Source of the DNA: Clostridia bacterium
GTDB lineage: Bacteria; Bacillota; Clostridia; Christensenellales; Aristaeellaceae
Assembly (NCBI GenBank): GCA_900754755.1
Contig: CAAEEC010000221.1
Location: 1 to 15,297, forward strand
Direction: 5' to 3'
DNA: 15,297 nt
In this document: piece by piece, positions 1-6,043 of the stretch
Layout of the letters: each line of letters begins with the position of its first letter
How positions within the stretch are numbered: the first letter of the stretch is position 1
Position numbers and translations under genes: made by a program
Notes under the pieces: generated by a model
Told to the model about the DNA's origin: nothing
The model's database searches: none
The model's input: the letters and a program-made list of their open reading frames with translations, nothing else

Positions 1-15
1 CGGAAGCGCTTGTAT

Positions 16-44
16 ATAATATCACCTCTTCCCCCGTTTGTCAA
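16..44 (-). promoter_or_regulatory. Sigma-A type promoter facing out of the window
   Basis: On the minus strand TTGACA (39-44) is separated by 17 bp from TATTAT (16-21). This is a full-consensus -35 with a good -10 at the ideal spacing. It lies just past the dpaB stop codon, so it should drive a gene to the left of the window on the minus strand. That gene cannot be seen here. Confidence 0.7.
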
Positions 45-84
45 CACCTTTTTCTGTTAAGAATTCGGTTTTTTGGCAGGTTTC

Positions 85-663
85 TTAGAACATACATTCG
101 ATTTTGTGCCCATTTAACGCCATTTGCGCCGCCAAAGGCAACTTTTCCAGGTCTGCAACCAGCGAAGAAGGCTTTCCCACTGGATCATCCTGACGAAATG
201 GCACGAAAAAAACGTTCTGCACCGGCATCAGCGCCCCGATATTTTTGGCGCTTTGCGAAAGCCCATCGTTGGTGGAGATGGCCAACAACACAGGCCGGCC
301 ATTTCTCAGCTGCGCCTTGGCTGCCATGGTGACCGCCGTATCCGTAATGGCGTACGCGAGTTTGCCCAGCGTATTGCCCGTGCAAGGCGCGATGATCAAA
401 AGGTCCAGCAGCTTTTTCGGCCCAATCGGCTCCACCTCCACAATCGTATGCCAAATGTCGCGCCCGCAAATTTCGCGCATCTCTTCGCGCGCCTTTTCCG
501 CGGTGTAAAAACGGGTATCAAAAGAATACGCGTTCTCCGAAAAAATCGGATACATTTCCGCGCCCGTTTGTTTGAGTGCCCGCCAGGCGTCAAACGCCGC
601 GCGGAACGTGCAAAACGAGCCTGTCATCGCGCAGCCGATGCGCGCGCCCGCAAGTTCCCTCAT
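85..663 (-). CDS. dpaB: Dipicolinate synthase subunit B (SpoVFB)
   Basis: This is a 192-residue flavoprotein-fold protein matching subunit B of dipicolinate synthase, close to the roughly 200 residues usual for the family. With DpaA it makes dipicolinic acid from the dihydrodipicolinate-pathway intermediate in the mother cell; the product is loaded into the forespore as its calcium chelate. Recognisable parts are the N-terminal glycine-rich loop GCAMTGSFCTF (residues 10-20), IIAPCTGNTLGKLA (90-103), and AISTNDGLSQSAKNIGALM (128-146). Its ATG overlaps the dpaA stop as ATGA, so the two subunits are probably translationally coupled. The reading frame is intact. I saw no clear terminator after it; the next signal is a promoter for another gene. 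In Bacillus subtilis the pair is a sigma-K target (family knowledge). Confidence 0.93.
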   Translation of the reverse strand: MRELAGARIGCAMTGSFCTFRAAFDAWRALKQTGAEMYPIFSENAYSFDTRFYTAEKAREEMREICGRDIWHTIVEVEPIGPKKLLDLLIIAPCTGNTLGKLAYAITDTAVTMAAKAQLRNGRPVLLAISTNDGLSQSAKNIGALMPVQNVFFVPFRQDDPVGKPSSLVADLEKLPLAAQMALNGHKIECMF

Positions 664-1385
664 TGCTCACAGCCCCTTTCCCGATCGATCACGGCCCTTA
701 CCGCCCGTTCCAGCGCTTCCGCCGCGCTATCTGGGCAATAGCGGCCCGGCACGCCGCTTTCGCGCCAGGCTTCCAGGCCCATCTCTTGCGCCGCCGCCAA
801 ATCGACGCCGTACGGCGCGGAAGCGAGGTCCACAATCCGCGCCTCTTTGCGCGCGTATTGCAAAACATCTTTTGTAAGAAGCAAATCCGGCGGCGTGGAA
901 AAGACAAAATTCGCCTGCGCAAGCGCTTGCGGCAGCGATTCCACAGCCTGTGCGCCGCGCGCCATGGCGCGCAAGCGCCCTTCGGCACGGCGCGAATACA
1001 CCACGGGCTTTGCGCCAAGGCCCACCAGGCGATCGACAAGCGCGGCGCCGATGCGCCCATATCCCACCACCAAACAAACGCTCCCCAGCAAGGCGAACGG
1101 CGCGCGGCCGGCGGCCGCTACAAGCGCGCCCTCCGCCGTAAGGCAGGCGTTTTCTCGCAAAAAAGATTCCTCGCGCAGCAGCGCAACCGCGCCTTTCCCG
1201 CCAATCACCCGTTCTTTTGCGGAAAAAATCATCGCCAAGTCCTCGGGCTGCAAAGGCGTTTCCCATGCATCCAGCGCTTTTTCCTCGCCAAAAATGTAAG
1301 CGGCCCCCCGCGCTTTCCCATACTCTCGAAGCGCAAGGCGCAATCGCGCAAAACGCGCGTCGCCGCCCACCACGCAAATTCTCAT
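660..1385 (-). CDS. dpaA: Dipicolinate synthase subunit A (SpoVFA), short form
   Basis: The predicted protein is the NAD(P)-binding subunit of dipicolinate synthase, 241 residues. The start at 1385 was chosen because the sequence then begins MRICVVGGDAR, like the family N-terminus, and a GGAAGGGGG ribosome-binding site lies about 9 nt upstream; an upstream in-frame ATG would add 17 unmatched residues. The Rossmann dinucleotide loop GYGRIG is at 108-113, followed by STPPDLLL (163-170), LASAPYGVD (187-195) and GVPGRYCP (211-218). The B. subtilis protein is about 297 residues; the missing length maps to the N-terminal domain before the Rossmann fold, which is compressed to about 100 residues. 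The gene overlaps dpaB by 4 bp. A terminator of the preceding gene at 1455-1485 suggests the pair has its own promoter. Confidence 0.9.
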   Translation of the reverse strand: MRICVVGGDARFARLRLALREYGKARGAAYIFGEEKALDAWETPLQPEDLAMIFSAKERVIGGKGAVALLREESFLRENACLTAEGALVAAAGRAPFALLGSVCLVVGYGRIGAALVDRLVGLGAKPVVYSRRAEGRLRAMARGAQAVESLPQALAQANFVFSTPPDLLLTKDVLQYARKEARIVDLASAPYGVDLAAAQEMGLEAWRESGVPGRYCPDSAAEALERAVRAVIDRERGCEQ

Positions 1386-1416
1386 GGCCCAGCCCCCTTC
1401 CAAGCGCCTCCCTGGC

Positions 1417-1441
1417 ATGGTATGCCCGCCTGGCACGCGGT
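1417..1441 (-). promoter_or_regulatory. Candidate mother-cell sigma promoter for dpaAB
   Basis: On the minus strand CATACCAT (1417-1424) resembles the CATA-type -10 of sigma-E/sigma-K promoters. An AC (1440-1441) lies 15 bp upstream, one or two bases short of the usual sigma-K spacing. The site sits between the terminator at 1455-1485 and the dpaA start, where a promoter is expected. The match is weak and rests partly on known sigma-K control of dpaAB elsewhere. Confidence 0.3.
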
Positions 1442-1454
1442 GACAATGGGCAGC

Positions 1455-1485
1455 AAAAAGCCTCTTGCCCGGTTTGGCAAGAGGC
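1455..1485 (-). terminator. Rho-independent terminator of the NrdD-tail-like gene
   Basis: A perfect 10-bp stem, GCCTCTTGCC (1460-1469) and GGCAAGAGGC (1476-1485), encloses a 6-nt loop. On the minus strand it is followed directly by five T residues. It sits just after the stop codon of the 1500-1763 gene and should separate it from dpaA. Confidence 0.88.
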
Positions 1486-1499
1486 TCTGGCCAATGCGA

Positions 1500-1763
1500 T
1501 CACACCGCGTGTTTCACGCGATCGTGTTCTTCGCAGCGCTTAGCGTCGTTAAAGCGATCCAGCGTGCCCACTAAGTACCCAGTAATGCGGCGAATCCGAT
1601 CGAACGGCACATGCCCAAAATCATAACGCAACTCCACAAAATCCCCGTCCACCGCAATGTCGATGGCCCGCGGTTCGCGACGGTATTTTTCCCGCGCGCG
1701 ATCGATATAAGCGTTGATCTCTTCCTGCGGCAAGGTACCGCCCGTCACTCGTACTTCACACAT
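1500..1763 (-). CDS. Free-standing protein resembling the NrdD C-terminal tail
   Basis: This 87-residue protein ends in ITGYLVGTLDRFNDAK...EEHDRVKH (60-85), which I recognise as the extreme C-terminal signature of anaerobic class III ribonucleotide reductase (NrdD). It has no ten-stranded barrel, no CxxC zinc-binding pairs and no glycyl-radical loop, so it cannot be a reductase. Residues 1-55 form a short mixed region (MCEVRVTGG, then a charged helix, then AIDIAVDGDFVELRYDFG) unlike NrdD. Similar small proteins in Clostridia are, as I recall, auto-named ribonucleotide reductase; their role is unknown to me. The start at 1763 is favoured over the ATG at 1772 because AAAGGGGG (1773-1780) lies 9 nt before it but would abut the other. 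It has its own terminator. Confidence 0.75.
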   Translation of the reverse strand: MCEVRVTGGTLPQEEINAYIDRAREKYRREPRAIDIAVDGDFVELRYDFGHVPFDRIRRITGYLVGTLDRFNDAKRCEEHDRVKHAV

Positions 1764-1786
1764 TTGCGTCATCCCCCTTTGGCTTT

Positions 1787-1795
1787 ATCATACCA
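1787..1795 (-). promoter_or_regulatory. Possible extended -10 promoter for the NrdD-tail-like gene
   Basis: On the minus strand TGGTATGAT (1787-1795) fits an extended -10 (TGn plus TATGAT, one mismatch to TATAAT). No good -35 is present. The start point would fall near 1780, giving a very short leader that begins at the AAAGGGGG ribosome-binding site. The 1773-1889 gap after trpB2 otherwise shows no convincing terminator, so read-through from trpB2 is also possible. Confidence 0.35.
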
Positions 1796-1889
1796 CGGGC
1801 TTTCGCAAATGAAACCACGTTTCCGTTAAGTTTCGCGATAACACGCCAGATATAGTATTCCCGTTTTATAGCACCACAATATATTGATT

Positions 1890-3263
1890 TCAATCCACCT
1901 TCGGCAGGTTCTTCAAGCCGCGCGCGAGATCCTCCTCAGTGGGAACATAATCGGTCATGGTGCCAGCGTTATAGGCCATATACGCCGCCATATCAAAATA
2001 ACCCGTACCCGTGAGGCCAAAGAGGATGGTTTTCTTCTCGCCCGTCTCTTTGCAGCGGAGCGCCTCGTCGATGGCCACGCGAATCGCGTGTGAAGATTCC
2101 GGCGCGGGCAGAGTACCCTCTACCTTGGCGAACAATTTCGCGGCATCAAAGACCTTCGTCTGCTCGACGGCGCGGGCTTCGTCGATATACCCGTCGTGAT
2201 ACAGTTGCGAAAGAATGGGGCTCATGCCATGATAGCGCAACCCGCCCGCATGGTTGGACGAAGGAATGAATCCGCTGCCGAGCGTGTACATCTTGGCCAG
2301 CGGCGTAACCTTGCCCGTGTCGCAGAAATCATAGGCGAATTTGCCGCGCGTGAGCGAGGGACAGGAAGCCGGTTCCACCGCGATAAATTTGGGCGCGGAC
2401 TTGCCCTTGAGTTTGTCTTCCATGTAAGCGCACATCAAGCCGCCCAGGTTGGAGCCGCCGCCCGCGCAGCCGATGACGATATCCGGATATTCATCCAGCA
2501 TATCCATGGCCGTCTTGGCCTCCAGGCCGATTACGCTCTGGTGCAGCAGCACCTGGTTGAGCACGCTGCCGAGCACATAGCGGTATCCCTCGTGCGTGGT
2601 AGCGTCTTCCACCGCCTCAGAAATCGCGGTGCCCAGGCTGCCCGTGCTATCCGGGAATTCGGCGAGCATTTTGCGGCCGACTTCCGTGGTGTCGGACGGC
2701 GAGGCGATGACGTTCGCGCCATACGTTTCCATCACAGCCTTGCGGTACGGCTTCTGCTGAGCGGAACATTTCACCATATACACCCGCAAATCCAGGCCAA
2801 AGAAACCGCAAGCCATGGCGAGCGCCGTGCCCCACTGGCCCGCACCAGTTTCCGTGGTGACGCCTTTGAGGCCCTGCTCCTTGGCGTAGTACGCCTGGGC
2901 GATGGCGGAATTCAGCTTGTGACTGCCGCTGGTGTTGCCGCCCTCGTATTTGTAATAAATCTTGGCGGGCGTATCGAGCGCCTGCTCCAGGAAATACGCG
3001 CGCACCAGGGGCGACGGACGATACATGCGGTAAAAATCGCGCACCGGCCCGGGGATTTCAATATACCGGTCGGTATTGTTCAGTTCCTGCTCCGCCAACT
3101 TGGTGCAAAACACATGCGAAAGGTCGTCCACCGTCACGGGTTGAAGGGTCGCGGGATTGAGAATGGGCCGGTGATCGGTCTTCATATCCGCGCGCAGGTT
3201 GTACCAGGCCTTCGGCAGCTGCGATTCTTCCAGATAAGTTTTGTACGGAACGCTCATGATCAT
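1890..3263 (-). CDS. trpB2: Tryptophan synthase beta chain-like protein (TrpB2)
   Basis: This is a 457-residue PLP enzyme of the TrpB2 group, longer than the roughly 400-residue TrpB1. TrpB makes L-tryptophan from indole and serine. Visible landmarks are the PLP lysine in NTSGSHKLN (K116), ETGAGQWG (138-145) and the phosphate-binding GGGSN (268-272), with an FGLTGTGYFDM motif near the C-terminus. The frame stays open into the T-box leader, but the start at 3263 is set by GGAGG 8 nt upstream. No trpA or other trp biosynthesis gene lies next to it, which is common for TrpB2: it may salvage free indole or work with a distant TrpA. Control by the T-box just upstream points to tryptophan-related regulation. 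The indole substrate is family knowledge. Confidence 0.9.
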   Translation of the reverse strand: MIMSVPYKTYLEESQLPKAWYNLRADMKTDHRPILNPATLQPVTVDDLSHVFCTKLAEQELNNTDRYIEIPGPVRDFYRMYRPSPLVRAYFLEQALDTPAKIYYKYEGGNTSGSHKLNSAIAQAYYAKEQGLKGVTTETGAGQWGTALAMACGFFGLDLRVYMVKCSAQQKPYRKAVMETYGANVIASPSDTTEVGRKMLAEFPDSTGSLGTAISEAVEDATTHEGYRYVLGSVLNQVLLHQSVIGLEAKTAMDMLDEYPDIVIGCAGGGSNLGGLMCAYMEDKLKGKSAPKFIAVEPASCPSLTRGKFAYDFCDTGKVTPLAKMYTLGSGFIPSSNHAGGLRYHGMSPILSQLYHDGYIDEARAVEQTKVFDAAKLFAKVEGTLPAPESSHAIRVAIDEALRCKETGEKKTILFGLTGTGYFDMAAYMAYNAGTMTDYVPTEEDLARGLKNLPKVD

Positions 3264-3296
3264 GGTGTTGTCCTCCTTTTTTTGTGTGGGGGACAG

Positions 3297-3335
3297 AAAA
3301 AGCTCCTGTCCCAGATTGTTTGCTGGGACAGGAGC
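3297..3335 (-). terminator. Conditional terminator of the T-box leader
   Basis: A perfect 13-bp GC-rich stem with an 8-nt loop is followed by five T residues on the minus strand. Its 5' arm starts 13 nt after the GGGTGGCACCGC element, the normal layout for the mutually exclusive antiterminator and terminator of a T-box. Confidence 0.9.
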
Positions 3336-3556
3336 GAAACTTTCTCCTGCGGTGCCACCCGGCTTGGCGGAAACCCGCCCTCTCACGCGCACTACCATGC
3401 GCCGGCCCTTGTTGACGGGGAGCCACCCCCGGCTCGCCTACTACCATTTCAGCTCGCCCTCATCGGCCCATTCACCGGCCTCCCTATCGCCACGCTTCCA
3501 CCATCCGCGGCTCTCTATCGACGGGAAATTCCAGTTACTTCTCCGAATCATCGGTT
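3297..3556 (-). promoter_or_regulatory. T-box riboswitch leader of trpB2
   Basis: Transcribed on the minus strand from the promoter at 3563-3591. The leader contains AGTAA near its 5' end (complement of 3535-3539), the stem I AGAGAG element with GATGGTGGAAGCG (about 3493-3519), and the hallmark antiterminator sequence GGGTGGCACCGC (3349-3360), which pairs with the NCCA end of uncharged tRNA. It ends in a 13-bp terminator stem, GCTCCTGTCCCAG/CTGGGACAGGAGC (3302-3314 and 3323-3335), followed by TTTTT (3297-3301). Low charged-tRNA supply would favour antitermination and trpB2 expression. tRNA-Trp is the expected ligand from the gene controlled, but I could not assign the specifier codon without folding; several TGG triplets occur (for example 3444-3446 and 3468-3470). 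Confidence 0.9.
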
Positions 3557-3562
3557 TCTCTT

Positions 3563-3591
3563 ATTATACGGGAATGCCTGCGTCGCGTCAA
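3563..3591 (-). promoter_or_regulatory. Sigma-A promoter of the T-box/trpB2 unit
   Basis: On the minus strand TTGACG (3586-3591) and a perfect TATAAT (3563-3568) are separated by exactly 17 bp. Transcription should begin near 3556, just before the first T-box elements. The promoter lies only about 16 bp past the stop codon of the coat gene, with no terminator between, so some read-through from that gene is possible. Confidence 0.88.
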
Positions 3592-3606
3592 GAGTTTATC
3601 CAAAAA

Positions 3607-3900
3607 TTAACCCATCTGCGTTTTTAGCTGGGAAAATTTCTGGCGCGCCGCGTCCACTTCAGGAACCGGCGCATTCTTCACAGGATACCAACCCATCTGG
3701 TTCATCTTATCGAACACCATCTGCTGGTTGGCGGCGCAATCGTTAAAATTTTCATCCAACACCGCGCGCAGCTGCGGGCAAGAGGCCTCAGGCAAAAACG
3801 CGGAATACGTGTACATCAAATATTTTTCCTGCGCGAGCATATCCTGCATGCGGTCCTCATCGGTTAGGTTGCAGCACTGCGCGTTCTGATTCTGGTTCAT
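3607..3900 (-). CDS. CotF-type spore coat protein
   Basis: This 97-residue all-helical protein belongs to the CotF-like coat family, which adopts a ferritin-like helical fold. The family core is clear: LTDEDRMQDMLAQEKYLMY (12-30), then ASCPQLRAVLDENFNDCA (39-56), then MNQMGWYPVKNAP (66-78). There is a short polar, Gln/Asn-rich N-terminus with a CC pair (9-10) and no signal peptide. AAGGAGG lies 7 nt before the ATG and overlaps the stop region of the preceding gene, so the pair is almost certainly one transcript (12-nt gap). It is presumably made in the mother cell and deposited on the spore surface; that location is family knowledge. The family also occurs as CotF-like proteins of unproven location. 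Confidence 0.85.
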   Translation of the reverse strand: MNQNQNAQCCNLTDEDRMQDMLAQEKYLMYTYSAFLPEASCPQLRAVLDENFNDCAANQQMVFDKMNQMGWYPVKNAPVPEVDAARQKFSQLKTQMG

Positions 3901-3912
3901 CGCCGTTCCTCC

Positions 3913-4122
3913 TTATGCGTGCGCGTTCAAATAGTTGAAAAGCCGGTCATACCGCTGGCAATGCGCGTCGGCGATTTGCGACGCGACGCCGCGCAACTGG
4001 GCGTCCTGCATTTGCTGCGCATAGAAGCGGGCTTTCTTGCACGCGAGAAATTCGTGCTGAAGCTGATCTTCCAAAATGGTGAGGCTCTTCGCCTGGATCG
4101 AAGTTGTCTGCGTTGCCTGCAT
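3913..4122 (-). CDS. Small helical protein paired with the CotF-type coat protein
   Basis: The protein has 69 residues. The start at 4122 is set by GGGAGGG 6 nt upstream; a longer in-frame extension reads through the intergenic region and looks non-coding. The sequence is strongly helical (ILEDQLQHEFLACKKARFYA at 16-35, then a second helix to about 66) with regularly placed His, Glu and Tyr, and ends with RLFNYLNAHA. I recognise it as the kind of short ferritin-like or coat-associated protein often found just upstream of a CotF-like gene in Clostridia. It has no signal peptide or membrane segment. The next gene starts 12 nt downstream. The role is inferred from its partner: a coat component or a partner of the 3607-3900 protein. 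Confidence 0.72.
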   Translation of the reverse strand: MQATQTTSIQAKSLTILEDQLQHEFLACKKARFYAQQMQDAQLRGVASQIADAHCQRYDRLFNYLNAHA

Positions 4123-4308
4123 GCGTTTCCCTCCCTGGCATGGTTTGAAGCCTTTCGGCCTTTTTAGCGTGCCGCGAAGCGCAAAAATTATGGTTGGAAA
4201 TTTTTGCAACCCAATCATCGACTCTTTGTTGCAATCCATCATCCAAAAATTCAAGCAAGCAGAAGGACTGACGCCAGGGCAATACCGCAATCTGCATTCA
4301 TAAACCGT
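4123..4308. other. Intergenic region between sigE and the coat pair
   Basis: This 186-bp gap should contain the sigE transcript end and the coat-pair promoter, both on the minus strand. I found no convincing terminator after sigE. On the minus strand CATAATTTT (4184-4192) resembles a sigma-K -10, but no AC is properly placed upstream. The sequence 4130-4144 is identical to 1407-1421 in front of dpaA. The plus strand carries an AraC-tail-like fragment, listed separately. Confidence 0.5.
4190..4303 (+). pseudogene. Possible remnant of an AraC-family regulator (C-terminal tail)
   Basis: A plus-strand frame of 37 codons ending at a TAA (4301-4303) reads ...QKFKQAEGLTPGQYRNLHS. This resembles the last helix of an AraC/XylS DNA-binding domain (typically FKKxxGxTPxxYR). 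Upstream, FCNPIIDSLLQSII is too long for the family; the DNA there has an imperfect tandem repeat, TTGCAACCCAATCATC (4204-4219) and TTGCAATCCATCATC (4229-4243). Removing one 24-bp unit would leave FCNPIIQKFKQAEG, nearer to normal spacing. The rest of an AraC gene is absent; further upstream lies the coat gene on the other strand. I read it as a decayed tail, but a chance match in a short frame cannot be excluded. Confidence 0.35.
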
Positions 4309-5025
4309 TTAGGCCATTTGCGCCATTTCGTTGTGCAGCTTGCCGATGATCCGCTTTTCCAGGCGGGATATGTAACTTTGGCTAATGCCGAGCAAATCCG
4401 CCACTTCTTTTTGCGTGTGTTCCTGGCCATCGGCCATGCCATAGCGCAACTCAATGATTTCGCGTTCCCGCTCGTTTAAGCGGCGGATCGCGTCGTGCAG
4501 CATTTGGCGTTCGGCGTCGTTGTCCAAATCCCGGGAAACGATATCCGGCTCGGTGCCGAGAATGTCCGAAAGCAACAGTTCGTTGCCATCCCAATCGGTG
4601 TTGAGCGGCTCATCGAAAGAAACCTCCAGCTTCAGGCGATTTGTGCGCCGCAGCACCATAAGGATTTCGTTTTCAATGCAGCGCGAGGCGTACGTGGCAA
4701 GTTTGATCTTCTTTTCGGGATTAAAGGAATTCACGGCCTTGATCAAGCCAATCGTGCCGATGGAGATCAAATCCTCTATGCCGATGCCTGTGTTTTCAAA
4801 TTTGCGCGCAATGTAAACGACCAGCCGCAAATTGTGCTCGATCAGCGCCGAGCGCGCCTTGGGGTCGCTTTGCATCATCCTTTGCATCATTTCTTCCTCC
4901 TCATCTCTGGTAAGCGGAGGCGGCAGCAGGTCGCTCCCGCCGATGTAACATACCGACCCCCGATGAAACCTCACAATCAATCCATACACCGTTTGCCGCA
5001 CGCTCCGCGCCGCCCATGCCGCCAT
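4309..5025 (-). CDS. sigE: Pro-sigma-E, mother-cell sporulation sigma factor
   Basis: This 238-residue sigma-70 family protein is almost the length of B. subtilis sigma-E (239). It directs early mother-cell transcription after asymmetric division. Landmarks are the pro-sequence (about 1-27) ending at the conserved [14 protein letters not shown] (25-38), region 2 with [16 protein letters not shown] (65-80) and [19 protein letters not shown] (83-101), [20 protein letters not shown] (135-154), and the region 4 helix-turn-helix [20 protein letters not shown] (203-222). The pro-sequence keeps the protein inactive until SpoIIGA, encoded just upstream, cleaves it. The start at 5025 is favoured because AAAGGAGG lies 8 nt before it. 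An ATG at 5046 overlaps the spoIIGA stop as ATGA and would add seven residues. The sigG gene that commonly follows sigE is not here. Confidence 0.95.
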   Translation of the reverse strand: MAAWAARSVRQTVYGLIVRFHRGSVCYIGGSDLLPPPLTRDEEEEMMQRMMQSDPKARSALIEHNLRLVVYIARKFENTGIGIEDLISIGTIGLIKAVNSFNPEKKIKLATYASRCIENEILMVLRRTNRLKLEVSFDEPLNTDWDGNELLLSDILGTEPDIVSRDLDNDAERQMLHDAIRRLNEREREIIELRYGMADGQEHTQKEVADLLGISQSYISRLEKRIIGKLHNEMAQMA

Positions 5026-5042
5026 GCCTTCATCCTCCTTTA

Positions 5043-5855
5043 TCATTGCGCCTGCTTCCTTGCGCTTTCCGCGCCAACCGTGCCCAGCAACGCCGGGGCC
5101 AGCGCGCACACGCCGCCGGGCATGCGGCCGGGATACACGCCAATCCATATGGCTGGCGCGCGCATCCAACCCGACGAATAATTCACGAGCAGCTCGTCCG
5201 GCCGAAAAGCGCTCAAATAGCCGTTGCCGCCCATGCCGCCATACGCCACCCGGCGAAACCCTTCGTGCGCCTCCCCCTCGCAAAAGCCATAGGGCAACAG
5301 CCGCTCAATCCGCCTTTGTTCCACAATCATCACCGGCAAGCCGCTAATGGGCTCGTGTAGCCGGTTGCCCGTATCGATCAGCGCCGTAAACCGCGCCTGT
5401 TGGCCGCGCTTAAAGGCCACCACTTGCACTTCCCACTTTTCCATGCGGTTGATCTTCGCCCGGAACAGAGAAAGCAACAGCAGCGTTCCCAGCGCGCCGC
5501 CCAGTGCCAGCGCCGCGCCGGCGCGCGCATGCACCACTTCCATGGCCACCAGTTGCGCGCCGCCCAGCAACGCTGAGCCGCCCAGCAGCATAGCCATCGC
5601 GCTCAGCGCGTCCCGCATGCCCACTGGACGCAGGGCGATGACCGCCATAAGAAGCGTTAGCGCAATCCGCAGCGCCGGATGCTTTAGCGCGCTGAACGCC
5701 GCCAATTGCATCAACACCGCGTACACGGCGCCGGCCGCCGCCGCGCAAATCAACGCGATCCAGCGCACTTGTCCTCTGCAGCGGGCTATCGCGGCCAACG
5801 TGAGGAAATTCATCCCCAGGTTGACCAGCAAATAGTATTCAATGCTCACCTCCAC
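5043..5855 (-). CDS. spoIIGA: Pro-sigma-E processing aspartic protease SpoIIGA
   Basis: This 270-residue protein is the membrane protease that removes the sigma-E pro-sequence at the sporulation septum, triggered by the forespore protein SpoIIR. The N-terminal half has about five hydrophobic helices (roughly 5-25, 31-53, 60-77, 84-105 and 112-132). The C-terminal half is a cytoplasmic aspartic-protease domain with the catalytic motif DTGN at 161-164, in [17 protein letters not shown], followed by [20 protein letters not shown] (208-227). The start is a GTG at 5855 with GGGAGGG 8 nt upstream. The stop overlaps an ATG in the sigE frame (ATGA), so the two are one operon. Sequence outside the catalytic motif is poorly conserved in this family, so context adds much to the call. 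Confidence 0.92.
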   Translation of the reverse strand: MEVSIEYYLLVNLGMNFLTLAAIARCRGQVRWIALICAAAAGAVYAVLMQLAAFSALKHPALRIALTLLMAVIALRPVGMRDALSAMAMLLGGSALLGGAQLVAMEVVHARAGAALALGGALGTLLLLSLFRAKINRMEKWEVQVVAFKRGQQARFTALIDTGNRLHEPISGLPVMIVEQRRIERLLPYGFCEGEAHEGFRRVAYGGMGGNGYLSAFRPDELLVNYSSGWMRAPAIWIGVYPGRMPGGVCALAPALLGTVGAESARKQAQ

Positions 5856-5925
5856 AGCCTGTTCCCTCCCGACGTTTCCAGTATATGGAAATTCGAGGCC
5901 AAAATCTGAATTCTATTGTCGTATT

Positions 5926-5982
5926 ATTGTACGATATATGATATTTTATGCGCGATATTTCGCGCTTATTCGTGACAATTCG
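5926..5982 (-). promoter_or_regulatory. Putative Spo0A-activated promoter of spoIIGA-sigE
   Basis: On the minus strand CGAA occurs three times at exactly 10-bp steps (5979-5982, 5969-5972, 5959-5962), each preceded by bases partly matching the Spo0A box TGTCGAA (best TCACGAA). About 28 bp downstream lies a -10 candidate TACAAT (5926-5931), with no good -35 at 17 or 22 bp. Boxes placed at about -40 to -63 with a missing -35 fit the known layout of Spo0A-activated sigma-A promoters such as B. subtilis spoIIG. The leader would be about 64 nt. The individual boxes are imperfect, so this is inference. Confidence 0.4.
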
Positions 5983-6043
5983 CACAAATACCTATATCCG
6001 TCATTTCTATATATCAATCGTTCGATTCCGTCAGCGGATAAAC

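Noticed and set aside
61..90. Inverted TTAAGAA/TTCTTA near the dpaB stop as a terminator
   Set aside because: The stem is short and AT-only, with a long loop and no T-run in the right place.
576..1574. Plus-strand open frame (332 codons) opposite dpaA
   Set aside because: Shadow of dpaA and its neighbour; Arg/Ala/Pro-rich with no family resemblance.
3264..3398. N-terminal extension of trpB2 (45 codons)
   Set aside because: The extension is the T-box antiterminator and terminator read as protein. The ribosome-binding site places the start at 3263.
2196..3746. Plus-strand open frame (516 codons) opposite trpB2 and the T-box
   Set aside because: It crosses the T-box, a promoter and part of the coat gene on the other strand, has low-complexity composition and no ribosome-binding site that stands out.
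4145..4166. Terminator-like GCC-TTTC-GGC followed by T-run on the plus strand
   Set aside because: The stem is only 3 bp plus a bulge, and no plus-strand gene ends there.
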